Below the pieces are notes generated by a model. The model did no database searches. It worked only from the letters and a program-made list of their open reading frames with translations, and had not been told where the DNA came from. Made by a program: the position numbers and the translations under genes. 64,000 nucleotides of DNA from Xanthomonas sontii (GTDB lineage Bacteria > Pseudomonadota > Gammaproteobacteria > Xanthomonadales > Xanthomonadaceae): assembly GCF_040529055.1 (NCBI RefSeq), contig NZ_CP132342.1, forward strand, positions 4,648,001 to 4,712,000, given 5' to 3'. Shown piece after piece: positions 38,828 through 49,973 of the stretch (position 1 is its first letter; the number at the start of each line of letters is the position of its first letter).

Positions 38828-39925
38828 TTAGTTCTGGACGTTCAGCTCGGTACGACGGTTCTTCGCACGGCCTTCCGGATTGTCCGAACCATCCGGGTTG
38901 GTGTTCGGGGCAATCGGACGGCTCTCGCCGTAGCCGATCGGACCGACCAGACGCGAAGCGCTGACGCCGTTCTTGGTCAGGTAGTCGTACACGACGCGGG
39001 CGCGGCGCTCGGACAGCTTCTGGTTGTAGGCTTCGGTACCCTTCGAGTCGGTGTGACCGGCAACCTCGACGCGCAGGTCGGGGTAACGCTTCAGGATCTC
39101 GGTGGCCTCGCCCAGGATCGCCACGGCGTCCGGACGCAGGTTCGCCTTGTTGAAGTCGAAGTTGACGCCCTTCAGGTCGATCGACACCGGCACCGGGCAG
39201 CCGTCCGGACCGATGGTCTGGCCAGGCTGGGAGTTCGGGCACTTGTCGTCGCAGTTGTTGACGCCGTCACCGTCGTCGTCCAGATCGGCGCAGCTCGGCG
39301 CAGCGGCCGGCGGCGGCGGCGGGGCGACCGGGGCAGCCGGCGGCGGGCCCAGCGGGATCACGACGCCGACCGAAGCCAGCACGTCGCCGAACCAGTTCTG
39401 CGACGGAGCGGCAACGCTCTGGTCGTCGAAGTCAGCGCGGTAGGCCACTTCGGCACGCACGGCAACGCGCTTGTCGAAGGTGGTCTGCAGACCGACGCCG
39501 GCCTTGGCGGCAAAGTTGCCGTCCTTGCGCTGGCCCGGGGAGACCGGACCGCCGGTGTCGAACTCTTCTTCCGAGCGCTGGTAGCCCAGGCCGAACAGCA
39601 GGTACGGGTTCCAGCCGCGGCCTTCCTGGATGAAGTGGCGACGCAGGTCGAACGAGATGCCGTACTGGCTCCAGTTCAGGTCCTGGTTCTTGTCGAAGTT
39701 CGGGTTCTGATAGTTCAGCTCACCGTCCAGCGACCAGTTCGGGTTGATGAACTTGCCCAGGCCCAGGGTGACGAAGGGCGCATCGTTGGTGGTGCGGTCC
39801 TTGTCCTGGAAGTTGAAACCAGCCGAACCGGTCAGGTACCAGCGGTCGTCGAATTCCTGCGCGGACGCTGCCTGGGCGACGGCCAGACCGCCCAGCAACG
39901 CGGCGGTGAGAATTTTCTTGTTCAT
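38828..39925 (-). CDS. OmpA-family outer membrane protein
   Basis: A 365-residue envelope protein. The signal peptide is MNKKILTAALLGGLAVAQAASA, then a beta-barrel domain to about residue 200 and a Pro/Ala hinge. A calcium-binding-like segment DLDDDGDGVNNCDDKCPNS (thrombospondin type 3 style) follows, and a C-terminal OmpA peptidoglycan-binding domain (FDFNKANLRPDAVAIL, VAGHTDSKGTEAYNQKLSERRA). It links the outer membrane to the cell wall. This OprF/OmpA layout is usual in xanthomonads. A strong RBS (AAGGAG) precedes the ATG. Confidence 0.93.
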   Translation of the reverse strand: MNKKILTAALLGGLAVAQAASAQEFDDRWYLTGSAGFNFQDKDRTTNDAPFVTLGLGKFINPNWSLDGELNYQNPNFDKNQDLNWSQYGISFDLRRHFIQEGRGWNPYLLFGLGYQRSEEEFDTGGPVSPGQRKDGNFAAKAGVGLQTTFDKRVAVRAEVAYRADFDDQSVAAPSQNWFGDVLASVGVVIPLGPPPAAPVAPPPPPAAAPSCADLDDDGDGVNNCDDKCPNSQPGQTIGPDGCPVPVSIDLKGVNFDFNKANLRPDAVAILGEATEILKRYPDLRVEVAGHTDSKGTEAYNQKLSERRARVVYDYLTKNGVSASRLVGPIGYGESRPIAPNTNPDGSDNPEGRAKNRRTELNVQN

Positions 39926-40202
39926 TAATACAACTCCTTGTTTCGGGGAGATAGAAACCGGTAGAGGCATGGTTCAGTACAGATGTCTCGTCACATCCAG
40001 ACGGCCGTTTCCGCACGCCATCGCCGCGCACATTATGCGCGGCATAGTGAAGATGGCGTTAACGAGCACGTAACATGTGAAAGTCAACGCCAGCCCCTCC
40101 TAGGCCGTGGATACACCCTATACAGGTTGATGAAATCCCGCAATGCGGCACGGAGATGACCGTTTGCGGTCGTAGACAACGGCCCGCAGGGCGACCCAGT
40201 TC

Positions 40203-41114
40203 TCACCGCGGCCGCGCCCATGGCGGCGGGTCGGCCAACTCGGCCTGCATGAACTCGACGAAGGCCCGCACCCGCGGCGGCACCAGCCGGCGCTGCGGCA
40301 TCACCGCGTGGATGCCGGTCTCGGTCAGCGGGTAGTCGGCCAGCACCTGGCGCAACCGCCCCTGCCGCAGGTCCTCGGCCACGTGCCATTCCGAATGCAG
40401 GGCGATGCCCTGGCCGTTGACCGCGGCATCGCGCAACACCTCGCCGAAGTTGGTCTCCAGCGGCCCGGCCACGCGGACGGCGATTTCGCCGTCGGGTCCC
40501 TGCAGCCGCCAGGTGTCCTGGCGGCCGTCGCTGCCGGTCAGCAGCAGGCAGGCGTGCGCGGCAAGGTCGGCCGGCGTGGCCGGGGTGCCGTGGCGGCGCA
40601 GGTAGTCGGGCGAGGCGCAGAGCATGCGCCGATTGCCGGCCAGGCGCCGCGCGACCAGGCTGGAGTCGCGCAGGGTGCCGATGCGGATCGCCAGGTCGAA
40701 GCCTTCGCTGACCAGGTCCACGACGTTGTCGCTCAGGTGCACGCTCAGCCGCACCTGCGGATGCAGCGCCATGAAGCGCGGCAGCAGCGGCGACACATAC
40801 AGGCGGCCGAACGCCGCCGACATCGTCACCCGCAGGGTGCCGGCGGCGACGACGCCGGCCTGGCGCAGGCCGCCGGCCAGCGATTCCAGGTCCTCGACCA
40901 GCGGCCGCCCCTGTTCGGCCAGTTGCAGACCTTCCGGGGTCGGGTGCAGGCGCCGCGTGGTCCGGTGCAGCAGGCGCACGCCGAGCGCGCGCTCCAGCCG
41001 CTGCAGCCGCTGGCTGGCCACCGCCACCGACAGGTCCAGGCTGCGCGCGGCGGCGCTGATCGAACCGAGGTCGAGCACGCGCAGGAACAGGGCGATGTCG
41101 CCGATCCGGTCCAT
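40203..41114 (-). CDS. LysR-family transcriptional regulator
   Basis: A 303-residue regulator. The winged helix-turn-helix is at residues 1-60 (LFLRVLDLGSISAAARSLDLSVAVASQRLQRLE) and the effector-binding domain from about residue 90. It is divergent from the MFS/SGNH/AKR/oxidoreductase operon with only 99 nt between, so it probably controls that operon. The ligand is unknown. The DRIGDIALFLRVLDLGSISAAAR start places it in the subgroup often next to exporters and oxidoreductases. Confidence 0.9.
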   Translation of the reverse strand: MDRIGDIALFLRVLDLGSISAAARSLDLSVAVASQRLQRLERALGVRLLHRTTRRLHPTPEGLQLAEQGRPLVEDLESLAGGLRQAGVVAAGTLRVTMSAAFGRLYVSPLLPRFMALHPQVRLSVHLSDNVVDLVSEGFDLAIRIGTLRDSSLVARRLAGNRRMLCASPDYLRRHGTPATPADLAAHACLLLTGSDGRQDTWRLQGPDGEIAVRVAGPLETNFGEVLRDAAVNGQGIALHSEWHVAEDLRQGRLRQVLADYPLTETGIHAVMPQRRLVPPRVRAFVEFMQAELADPPPWARPR

Positions 41115-41126
41115 TGTGTGGATTCC

Positions 41127-41143
41127 ATTGAAAGTCGTTCAAT
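41127..41143. promoter_or_regulatory. Candidate LysR operator
   Basis: A perfect dyad ATTGAA-N5-TTCAAT. Within it TGAAAGTCGTTCA obeys the T-N11-A LysR box rule (41129-41141). It lies in the 99-nt space between the divergent LysR gene and the MFS gene, 13 nt upstream of the regulator start, where autoregulation and operon control would act. Confidence 0.7.
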
Positions 41144-41213
41144 ATTTTTACTGTTTTTGCTGAGAACCTGCAGGCCTAGGCTGCCGTCCTCCCGCCACTT
41201 CCGGAGCCGCCGC

Positions 41214-42464
41214 ATGGCCGCCTCGCTCGCTCCACCTCCCCAGCAACCCGCTGCCGGGCGCACGCCGCTCGCGCTGTACGCGCTGACCGCCGGCGCGTTC
41301 GGCATCGGCACCACCGAATTCGTGATCATGGGCCTGCTGCTGCAGGTCGCCGCCGACCTGCGGGTCAGCGTTCCCGCCGCCGGGCTGCTGATCTCCGGCT
41401 ATGCGCTGGGCGTGTTCCTCGGCGCGCCCCTGCTGACCGTGGCCAGCCGGCGCTGGCCGCGCAAGCGCGTGCTGCTGGCGCTGATGCTGGTGTTCACCGC
41501 CGGCAACCTGGCCTGCGCACTGGCACCGAGCTACGCGGCGCTGATGGCGGCGCGGGTGGTCACCTCGCTGGCGCACGGCACCTTCTTCGGCGTCGGCGCG
41601 GTGGTCGCCACCACCCTGGTGCCGCCGCAGCGCAAGGCCTCGGCGATCTCGACCATGTTCACCGGCCTCACCGTCGCCACCCTGCTCGGGGTGCCGGCCG
41701 GTGCCTGGCTGGGCCTGCACTACGGCTGGCGCGCCACGTTCTGGGCGGTGGCAGGGATCGGCGCGCTGGCCACCGTGGTGATCGCCGCGCTGGTGCCGGC
41801 CGACCGCGCCGCACCGGGGGCCGTGCCGCTGCGCGAGGAACTGCGCGCGGTCGGCCGCGCGCCGGTGCTGCTGGGACTGGCGACGACGGTGCTGGGCTAT
41901 GCCGGCGTGTTCGCCGTGTACACCTATGTGCAGCCGCTGCTGACCCAGGTCACTGGAGTTTCCGAGAGTGCGGTGTCGCCGCTGCTGCTGGTGTTCGGCG
42001 TGGGCATGATCGTCGGCAACGTGCTCGGCGGACGTCTGGCCGACCGCCGCCCGCGGCAGGCGCTGCCGCTGAGCCTGGGCGTGCTGGCGGTGGTGCTGGC
42101 GGCACTGCCCCTCGCCCTGCCGTCGGCGCCGGCGATGACGCTGGGCATCGGCCTGCTGGGCGTGGCCGCGTTCGCCACGGTGGCGCCGCTGCAGGTGTGG
42201 GTGCTGGGCAAGGCCGGCGAGGCCGGCCGGCATCTGGCCTCGAGCCTGAACATCGGTGCGTTCAACCTGGGCAATGCGCTGGGCGCCTGGCTGGGCGGCC
42301 TGGTGCTCGGCCATGGCGGCAGCCTGTCGCAACTGCCGTGGGTGGCGGCGCTGCTGACCCTGGCCGGATTAGCGGTGGCGCTGGGCGCGCTGCGGCTGTC
42401 GCCGGCCACCGCCGCACCCGCCGCCAGTCACGGCGCGGGTTGCGCCGCCGGCGGTGCAGCATGA
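41214..42464 (+). CDS. MFS transporter, DHA1 drug/arabinose-efflux type
   Basis: A 416-residue protein with about 12 membrane segments. The DHA1 motifs are clear: FGIGTTEFVIMGLL in the first segment, SGYALGVFLGAPLLTVASRRWPRKRVLL (motif A) and HGTFFGVGAVVATTLVPPQRKASAISTMFTG. It resembles AraJ/NepI exporters. GGAG precedes the ATG at 41214. The stop overlaps the SGNH hydrolase start (ATGA). First gene of the LysR-linked operon; likely exports a small molecule. Confidence 0.9.
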   Translation: MAASLAPPPQQPAAGRTPLALYALTAGAFGIGTTEFVIMGLLLQVAADLRVSVPAAGLLISGYALGVFLGAPLLTVASRRWPRKRVLLALMLVFTAGNLACALAPSYAALMAARVVTSLAHGTFFGVGAVVATTLVPPQRKASAISTMFTGLTVATLLGVPAGAWLGLHYGWRATFWAVAGIGALATVVIAALVPADRAAPGAVPLREELRAVGRAPVLLGLATTVLGYAGVFAVYTYVQPLLTQVTGVSESAVSPLLLVFGVGMIVGNVLGGRLADRRPRQALPLSLGVLAVVLAALPLALPSAPAMTLGIGLLGVAAFATVAPLQVWVLGKAGEAGRHLASSLNIGAFNLGNALGAWLGGLVLGHGGSLSQLPWVAALLTLAGLAVALGALRLSPATAAPAASHGAGCAAGGAA

Positions 42465-43759
42465 GCCGTCCGATGGCGACGGCCGCGCTGGCGACGGCAC
42501 TGCTGGGCACCCTCGCGCTGCCGGCCGAGGCGGCGCCGCGCGAGTGGATCGCGACCTGGCAGGCCAGCCCGCAGCCGCTGTGGGCCGCGGACTTCCCGTT
42601 CCCGACACAGACGCCATTCCACCTATGGCGGCAGACCGTGCGCCAGGTGGCGCGGGTCAGCCTGGGTGGCAGCGAGGTGCGGGTGGAGCTGAGCAACGCC
42701 TATGGCGATGCGCCGCTGCACATCGGCGCCGCCTCGCTGGCGCTGGCCGGCGAAGGCGCGGCGATCCTGCCCGGCTCGCAGCGGCCGCTGCGCTTCGGCG
42801 GCAAGACCGAGGTGACCGTGCCGCCGGGCGCACCGGTGCTCAGCGACCCGGTGGCGCTGAGCGTGCCGGACCTGGCCCGGCTCAGCATCAGTCTGTACCT
42901 GCCGCAGCCGACCGCGCCGTCCACCTTCCACTGGGAAGGCCTGCAGAGCGCCTGGCTGGCCGAGGGCGAGCGCACCGCCGACGCCACGCTGGCCGGCGTC
43001 AGCGCGCTGCCGGTGCGGCTGTTCGTCAGCGGCATCCAGGTGCGCCGCGCCGATGCCATCGGCGCGGTGGTGGCGCTGGGCGATTCGATCACCGACGGCG
43101 CCGCGTCGACACCGGGGCAGGACCGGCGCTGGCCGGACCAGTTGGCCACGCGGCTGGTGGCACAGCGGGTGGCGGTGCTCAACGCGGGCATCTCCGGCGG
43201 GCGCGTGCTGCGCGACCGCATGGGCCGCAACGCGCTGGCGCGGCTGGACCGCGACGTGCTGGCGCAGCCCGGCGTGCGCACCCTGATCCTGCTGATGGGC
43301 ATCAACGACATCAGTTGGTACGGCACGCCGTTCGCGCCGGACGATGCGCCGGTGCCGGCCGAGGACCTGATCGCCGGCTACCGGCAGGTGCTGCAGCGCG
43401 CGCAGGCACGCGGCCTGCGGGTGATCGGCGCCACCCTCACCCCGTTCGAGGGCGCGCTGCCGGACTCGCCGATCCCCGGCTACTACAGCCCGCAGAAGGA
43501 GGCCGTGCGCCAGCAGGTCAATGCCTGGCTGCGCGCCGGCAACGGCTTCGACGCGATCCTGGATGTCGACGCCCTGCTACGCGACCCCGCGCATCCCACG
43601 CGGATGCGCGCGGATTTCGACTCGGGCGATCACCTGCATCCCGGCGACGCCGGCTACGCGGCCATGGCCGAGGCCGCTGCGCAGTTGCTCGGCGCCGACG
43701 CAGCCGCTTCCACCTCCGCTGCGACCGACGCCATCGACACCGACGCCGCGGCGCGCTGA
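42461..43759 (+). CDS. Secreted SGNH/GDSL-family hydrolase
   Basis: A 432-residue exported esterase. The signal peptide is MSRPMATAALATALLGTLALPAEA. A beta-rich N-terminal part of about 170 residues (WIATWQASPQPL ... VRVELSNAYGDAPLHIG) precedes the SGNH domain. Block I is ALGDSITDG with Ser209, a Gly lies in NAGISGGRV, block III is MGINDISW and block V is DSGDHLHPGD with the catalytic Asp and His. This layout occurs in GDSL lipases/esterases acting on acylated carbohydrates; the substrate here is unknown. ATGA overlap with the MFS gene. Confidence 0.88.
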   Translation: MSRPMATAALATALLGTLALPAEAAPREWIATWQASPQPLWAADFPFPTQTPFHLWRQTVRQVARVSLGGSEVRVELSNAYGDAPLHIGAASLALAGEGAAILPGSQRPLRFGGKTEVTVPPGAPVLSDPVALSVPDLARLSISLYLPQPTAPSTFHWEGLQSAWLAEGERTADATLAGVSALPVRLFVSGIQVRRADAIGAVVALGDSITDGAASTPGQDRRWPDQLATRLVAQRVAVLNAGISGGRVLRDRMGRNALARLDRDVLAQPGVRTLILLMGINDISWYGTPFAPDDAPVPAEDLIAGYRQVLQRAQARGLRVIGATLTPFEGALPDSPIPGYYSPQKEAVRQQVNAWLRAGNGFDAILDVDALLRDPAHPTRMRADFDSGDHLHPGDAGYAAMAEAAAQLLGADAAASTSAATDAIDTDAAAR

Positions 43760-43805
43760 CGCCTTCTCTCCCCTCCCTTCCTCCTTCCCTCATCAGGAGT
43801 TCTCC

Positions 43806-44840
43806 ATGGAATACCGTCATCTCGGCGCATCCGGCTTCAAGGTTCCCGTGCTCAGCTTCGGCACCGGCACTTTCGCCGGCACCGATCCGTTCTTCGCCAC
43901 CTGGGGCAATTCGGACGTGGACCAGGCCCGGCGCCTGATCGACATCTGCCTGGAAGCCGGCGTCACCCTGTTCGACAGCGCCGACGTCTATTCCGGCGGC
44001 GCCGCCGAATCGGTGCTGGGCGCGGCGATCAAGGGCCGCCGCGACCAGGTGCTGCTCTCGACCAAGGCCGGCTTCCGCTTCGACCGCGCCGCGCCCAACA
44101 GCGTCGGTTCCTCGCGCTTCCATTTGATCCGCGCAGTGGAGACGGCGCTGACCCGCCTGGGCACCGACTATCTCGACCTGTTCCAGTTGCACGGCTTCGA
44201 CGCGCACACGCCGGTGGAGGAAACCCTGTCCACGCTCGACGACCTGGTGCGTGCCGGCAAGATCCGCTACCTCGGCGTATCCAACTTCTCCGGCTGGCAC
44301 CTGATGAAGTCGCTGGCGGTGGCCGACCGCCACGGCTGGTCGCGCTACGTCGCGCACCAGGCCTACTACTCGCTGATCGGCCGCGACTACGAGGAGGAAC
44401 TGATGCCGCTGGGCCTGGACCAGGGCGTGGGCGCGCTGGTGTGGAGCCCGCTGGGCTGGGGCCGGCTGACCGGCAAGCTGCGCCGCGGCCAGCCGCTGCC
44501 GGAAAGCAGCCGCCTGCACGACAAGGCGGTCACCGAGGCCGGGCCGCCGGTGGAGGAAGAGCGCCTGTACCGGGTGATCGACGCCCTGGAAGCCATCGCC
44601 GCCGAAACCGGCCGCAGCGTGCCGCAGATCGCACTGAACTGGCTGTTGCAGCGGCCGACGGTCAGCAGCGTGATCATTGGCGCACGGACCGAAGACCAGT
44701 TGCGGCAGAATCTGGGGGCGGTCGGCTGGACCCTCGATGCCGCCCACGTGCAACAGCTGGATGCGGCCAGCGCGGCGGTACCGGCGTATCCGTACTGGCA
44801 CCAGCGCGGCTTCGCCGAGCGCAACCCGCGGCCGGTTTGA
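43806..44840 (+). CDS. Aldo/keto reductase
   Basis: A 344-residue NADPH-dependent reductase with the AKR tetrad visible: Asp and Tyr in LFDSADVYSGGAAE, Lys in LLSTKAGF and His in FQLHGFD. The cofactor region SSVIIGARTEDQLRQNLGA is present. The MEYRHLGASGFKVPVLSFGTGTF start is typical of the YajO/GFO-like AKR group. AGGAG upstream of ATG 43806. Third gene of the operon; a role in reducing aldehydes or quinones is inferred. Confidence 0.92.
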   Translation: MEYRHLGASGFKVPVLSFGTGTFAGTDPFFATWGNSDVDQARRLIDICLEAGVTLFDSADVYSGGAAESVLGAAIKGRRDQVLLSTKAGFRFDRAAPNSVGSSRFHLIRAVETALTRLGTDYLDLFQLHGFDAHTPVEETLSTLDDLVRAGKIRYLGVSNFSGWHLMKSLAVADRHGWSRYVAHQAYYSLIGRDYEEELMPLGLDQGVGALVWSPLGWGRLTGKLRRGQPLPESSRLHDKAVTEAGPPVEEERLYRVIDALEAIAAETGRSVPQIALNWLLQRPTVSSVIIGARTEDQLRQNLGAVGWTLDAAHVQQLDAASAAVPAYPYWHQRGFAERNPRPV

Positions 44841-44882
44841 ACCGCGGCCGTGCCCTCCTTTCCTTCACGTCCAGGAGCCTCC

Positions 44883-45905
44883 ATGAAAGCGGTCGCCACC
44901 CTCCATCCCCTGCCGATCGACGATCCGCAGTCGCTGCACGACCTCGACCTGCCGACGCCCCCCGCGCCCGCCGGCCACGACCTGCTGGTGCGGGTGGAGG
45001 CGGTGTCGGTCAATCCGGTGGACACCAAGGTCCGCGCCAAGGGCGCGAGCGACGGCCAGCCCAAGGTGCTGGGCTACGACGCCGCCGGCGTGGTGGAGGC
45101 GGTCGGGCCCGAGGTCGACGGTTTCGAGCCGGGCGACGAGGTCTACTACGCCGGCGACATCACCCGCGCCGGCAGCAACGCGCAATACCAACTGGTGGAT
45201 GCGCGCATCGTCGCGCGCAAGCCGGCCACGCTGGACTTCGCCCAGGCCGCGGCGCTGCCGCTGACCACCCTCACCGCCTGGGAACTGCTGTTCCAGCGCA
45301 TGCCGTTCGACTTCGACGACGAACACAACCGCGGCCGCCGCCTGCTGGTGATCGGCGGCGCCGGCGGGGTCGGCTCGATCGCGATCCAGTTGGCGCGGCA
45401 TGCCGGCTTCGAGGTGATCGCCACCGCCTCGCGGCCGCAGACCCGCGACTGGTGCCTGCAACTCGGCGCGCACCACGTGATCGACCATCGCCAGGCGCTG
45501 GCGCCGCAGCTGCAGGCACTGGGCATCGACCAGGTGGACGCCGCGTTGAACCTGGCCGACACCGACCGCTACTGGCAGGCGCTGGGCGAGCTGCTGGCGC
45601 CGCAGGGCCACGTCGGGCTGATCGTCGAGCCGAGCGGTCCGCTGCACATCGGCGACCCGTACAAGGCCAAGTGCATCGGCATCCACTGGGAAATGATGTT
45701 CGCACGCGCCCGGTTCCGCACCGACGACATGATCGAACAGCACCGCATCCTGGCGCGCACCGCCAGCCTGGTGGACGCAGGCGAACTGCGCACCACCCTG
45801 ACCGAGACCCTGAGCCCGATCAACGCCACCACCCTGCGCGAGGCGCACCGCCGCCTGGAGTCGGGCAGCACCATCGGCAAACTGGCCCTGGTCGGCTGGG
45901 GCTGA
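44883..45905 (+). CDS. Zinc-type alcohol dehydrogenase-like / quinone oxidoreductase family protein
   Basis: A 340-residue MDR oxidoreductase. The N-terminal GroES-like domain has SVNPVDTKVRA and VLGYDAAGVVEAVG, and the Rossmann motif is LLVIGGAGGVGSIAIQLARHAG. Cysteine zinc ligands are missing, as in quinone oxidoreductases of the ZADH family. AGGAG precedes ATG 44883. Last gene of the LysR-linked operon; with the AKR it probably detoxifies reactive carbonyls or quinones. Confidence 0.9.
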   Translation: MKAVATLHPLPIDDPQSLHDLDLPTPPAPAGHDLLVRVEAVSVNPVDTKVRAKGASDGQPKVLGYDAAGVVEAVGPEVDGFEPGDEVYYAGDITRAGSNAQYQLVDARIVARKPATLDFAQAAALPLTTLTAWELLFQRMPFDFDDEHNRGRRLLVIGGAGGVGSIAIQLARHAGFEVIATASRPQTRDWCLQLGAHHVIDHRQALAPQLQALGIDQVDAALNLADTDRYWQALGELLAPQGHVGLIVEPSGPLHIGDPYKAKCIGIHWEMMFARARFRTDDMIEQHRILARTASLVDAGELRTTLTETLSPINATTLREAHRRLESGSTIGKLALVGWG

Positions 45906-45974
45906 GCAGGCGGCGCAGCGATCGAAACATTGGCGCGATCGCCCCGCTTTGAGCGCGTAGCGGTCATCGGCCGA

Positions 45975-46285
45975 CCGTGACTGATAGCTCAGCTTCTTCT
46001 GCTGCTTTTGTTGTTGCTGCTCTTTGCTGTTGCTGTGCTTTTGATCTACCAGGTCCCCTCAGCGCGGCAGACGCGGCGGGGAAAAACCCGAAGGGCGGCG
46101 CACATGGATGTGCGCCGTTCGCGGCAGGGGCAGGATGCCCCTTCCGCGAATCCCCGTCGTGGCTGCGAACCCGGAGCGCGCAGCGCGGAGGGCGCGCTGC
46201 GGGGTGTGCTTTCTTTTGGTTACTTTTCTTTGCACAAGCAAAGAAAAGTAACCCGCGCCAGCGGAAGCTGTTGCTCTTGCTTCTA
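45975..46285. repeat. Structured intergenic element, copy 2
   Basis: Lies between the oxidoreductase gene and fadH. The left border is TTGTTGTTGCTGCTC-like sequence and the right border is GCTGTTGCTCTTGC. Inside are GGCGCACAT/ATGTGCGCC (9-bp stem, near 46096-46115), a nested TTCGCGG...GGGGCA/TGCCCC...CCGCGAA hairpin and GCAGCGCG/CGCGCTGC (8 bp). The element ends in a perfect 16-bp hairpin GGTTACTTTTCTTTGC with loop ACAA (46218-46253). The block 46169-46258 matches copy 1. Middle sections differ in sequence but keep hairpins. The rest of the gap up to 46402 shows no gene. Confidence 0.85.
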
Positions 46286-46318
46286 AGCGTCATGCTTCAA
46301 AATCCCAGAAGGATGTAA

Positions 46319-48451
<2,133 letters not shown>

Positions 48452-48500
48452 GCATGGTCAGCCGGTAGCCGGGAGGCCGCCGGCCAAAGGAGCGGACTTG

Positions 48501-49865
48501 GTGCTGTCGCATCGCGCGGCTATAAGCCTGGGCATGCCGCACCCCTCGCCCCTGCCCGCCCTGCCCCGCCTGCCGCAAACGGCGCTGGCGGCGTATGCCG
48601 GCGCGCATTTCGGCAAGAGCCTGCTGTGGTACGCCGGCGAACTGCTGCTGATCTACTCGATGACCGAACATGCCGGCCTGCGCGCGATCACGGCCGGGCT
48701 GGTGCTGGCGCTGGGCCTGCTGCTCAGCGCCGCGATCGGCCTCGGCGCCGGCTGGGGCCTGCGCCGGCGCCTGCGCGACGTGCGCAGCGCCGGGCGCCTG
48801 CAATGGCACGGCCTGGCCGCCGCGGCGCTGGCGCTGCTGCTGGTGTTCGCCGCACCCTTGCTGCCGCCGCCGTGGCGACTCGGCTATGTGCTGGCGGTGA
48901 GCCTGCTGTTCCGGCTGGCCTACGCCGCCTGCGACGTGGCCCAGAACACCTTGCTGAGCCTGGCGCAGTGGCCCTGGCGCGGCCACGACGGCGCCAGCGC
49001 GCTGCGCCTGGCCGGCAGCGGCGCGGCGGCGCTGCTGATCAGCAGCGTGGTCGGTGCGGTGCTGGCGCGCGGGACCGATGGCGGCAGCCTGGCGCTGCAG
49101 GCCAGCGCGGTGCTGGCGGCGGTGGCGATGCTGTGCGCCTGGCAGTTGCAGCGGGTGCTGCGCCATCACGCCAATGCGCACCCGGCCCCGGCCGACGCCA
49201 CGGCCGTGATCGCGATCGACCGAGCGCCCTCGTGGCGCGCGATTCCCTGGCAGCCGCTGGCACTGATCGCAGCGGTCTCGCTGACCCTGCCCGCGTTCAC
49301 CAAGCTCGCCCCGTACGTGGCCGCCTACGGCCTGCTCTCGCCCGGCTGGGGCAGTGCGGTCCTGATCGCCTACGCGCTCGGCACGGTGCTGGTGCAACCG
49401 CTGGCCGCGCGCTGGGGCCGGCAGCGCACGCCGACGCAACGGCTGGCCTGGCTCGGCAGCGCCCTGTTGCTGTGCGCGCCGCTGTTCGCCCTGGCGTTGC
49501 CGGCGCAGCCGCTGCTGAGCCTGGCCGCGGCGGCCTGCATCGGCGCCATCGGCGGCAGCGGCGGGCAACTGGTATGGGCCTGGCACGCGCAGTGCACCGC
49601 CACCCGGGCGGTCGCCGAGCATGCGCTGTGCTTCGCCGCGCTGACCGCCGCCGCACAGGTCGCGCTGGCCGCCGGGGTGGTGCTGATCGGCGTGCTGCTG
49701 GATGCGCTGGACTACCGCGACGGGCACTGCCTGCTGCTGTGCTGGGCGATGGCGGCCGGCCCGCTGCTATGCGGGGCGCTGTGCCTGCTGCTGGCATGGC
49801 TCACCGGGCGCGGCCGATCGCCTCCGCTCGGCGCCGGCCTGGCGGCACACGCGAGCAGCGGCTGA
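48501..49865 (+). CDS. MFS-type membrane transporter (GPH/sugar symporter-like)
   Basis: A polytopic membrane protein of 454 residues with about 12 hydrophobic segments. FGKSLLWYAGELLLIYSMTE in the first segment and FRLAYAACDVAQNTLLSLAQWPW resemble glycoside/cation symporters. GTG 48501 is selected for the excellent AAAGGAG 8 nt upstream; ATG 48534 has no RBS. It is convergent with the ROK regulator gene and follows fadH by 49 nt. A link to the ROK/TonB locus is inferred only from position. Confidence 0.78.
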   Translation: MLSHRAAISLGMPHPSPLPALPRLPQTALAAYAGAHFGKSLLWYAGELLLIYSMTEHAGLRAITAGLVLALGLLLSAAIGLGAGWGLRRRLRDVRSAGRLQWHGLAAAALALLLVFAAPLLPPPWRLGYVLAVSLLFRLAYAACDVAQNTLLSLAQWPWRGHDGASALRLAGSGAAALLISSVVGAVLARGTDGGSLALQASAVLAAVAMLCAWQLQRVLRHHANAHPAPADATAVIAIDRAPSWRAIPWQPLALIAAVSLTLPAFTKLAPYVAAYGLLSPGWGSAVLIAYALGTVLVQPLAARWGRQRTPTQRLAWLGSALLLCAPLFALALPAQPLLSLAAAACIGAIGGSGGQLVWAWHAQCTATRAVAEHALCFAALTAAAQVALAAGVVLIGVLLDALDYRDGHCLLLCWAMAAGPLLCGALCLLLAWLTGRGRSPPLGAGLAAHASSG

Positions 49866-49973
49866 GACCGAGGCGCACGGTCGACGCCGCCGCGATGCAC
49901 CGCGAGCGAGCGCCTGGTCAGCAGCATCCGCAGCGCGCCGCGGCGCGACGCACGGCGCCCGCCGCTGCGGGCC

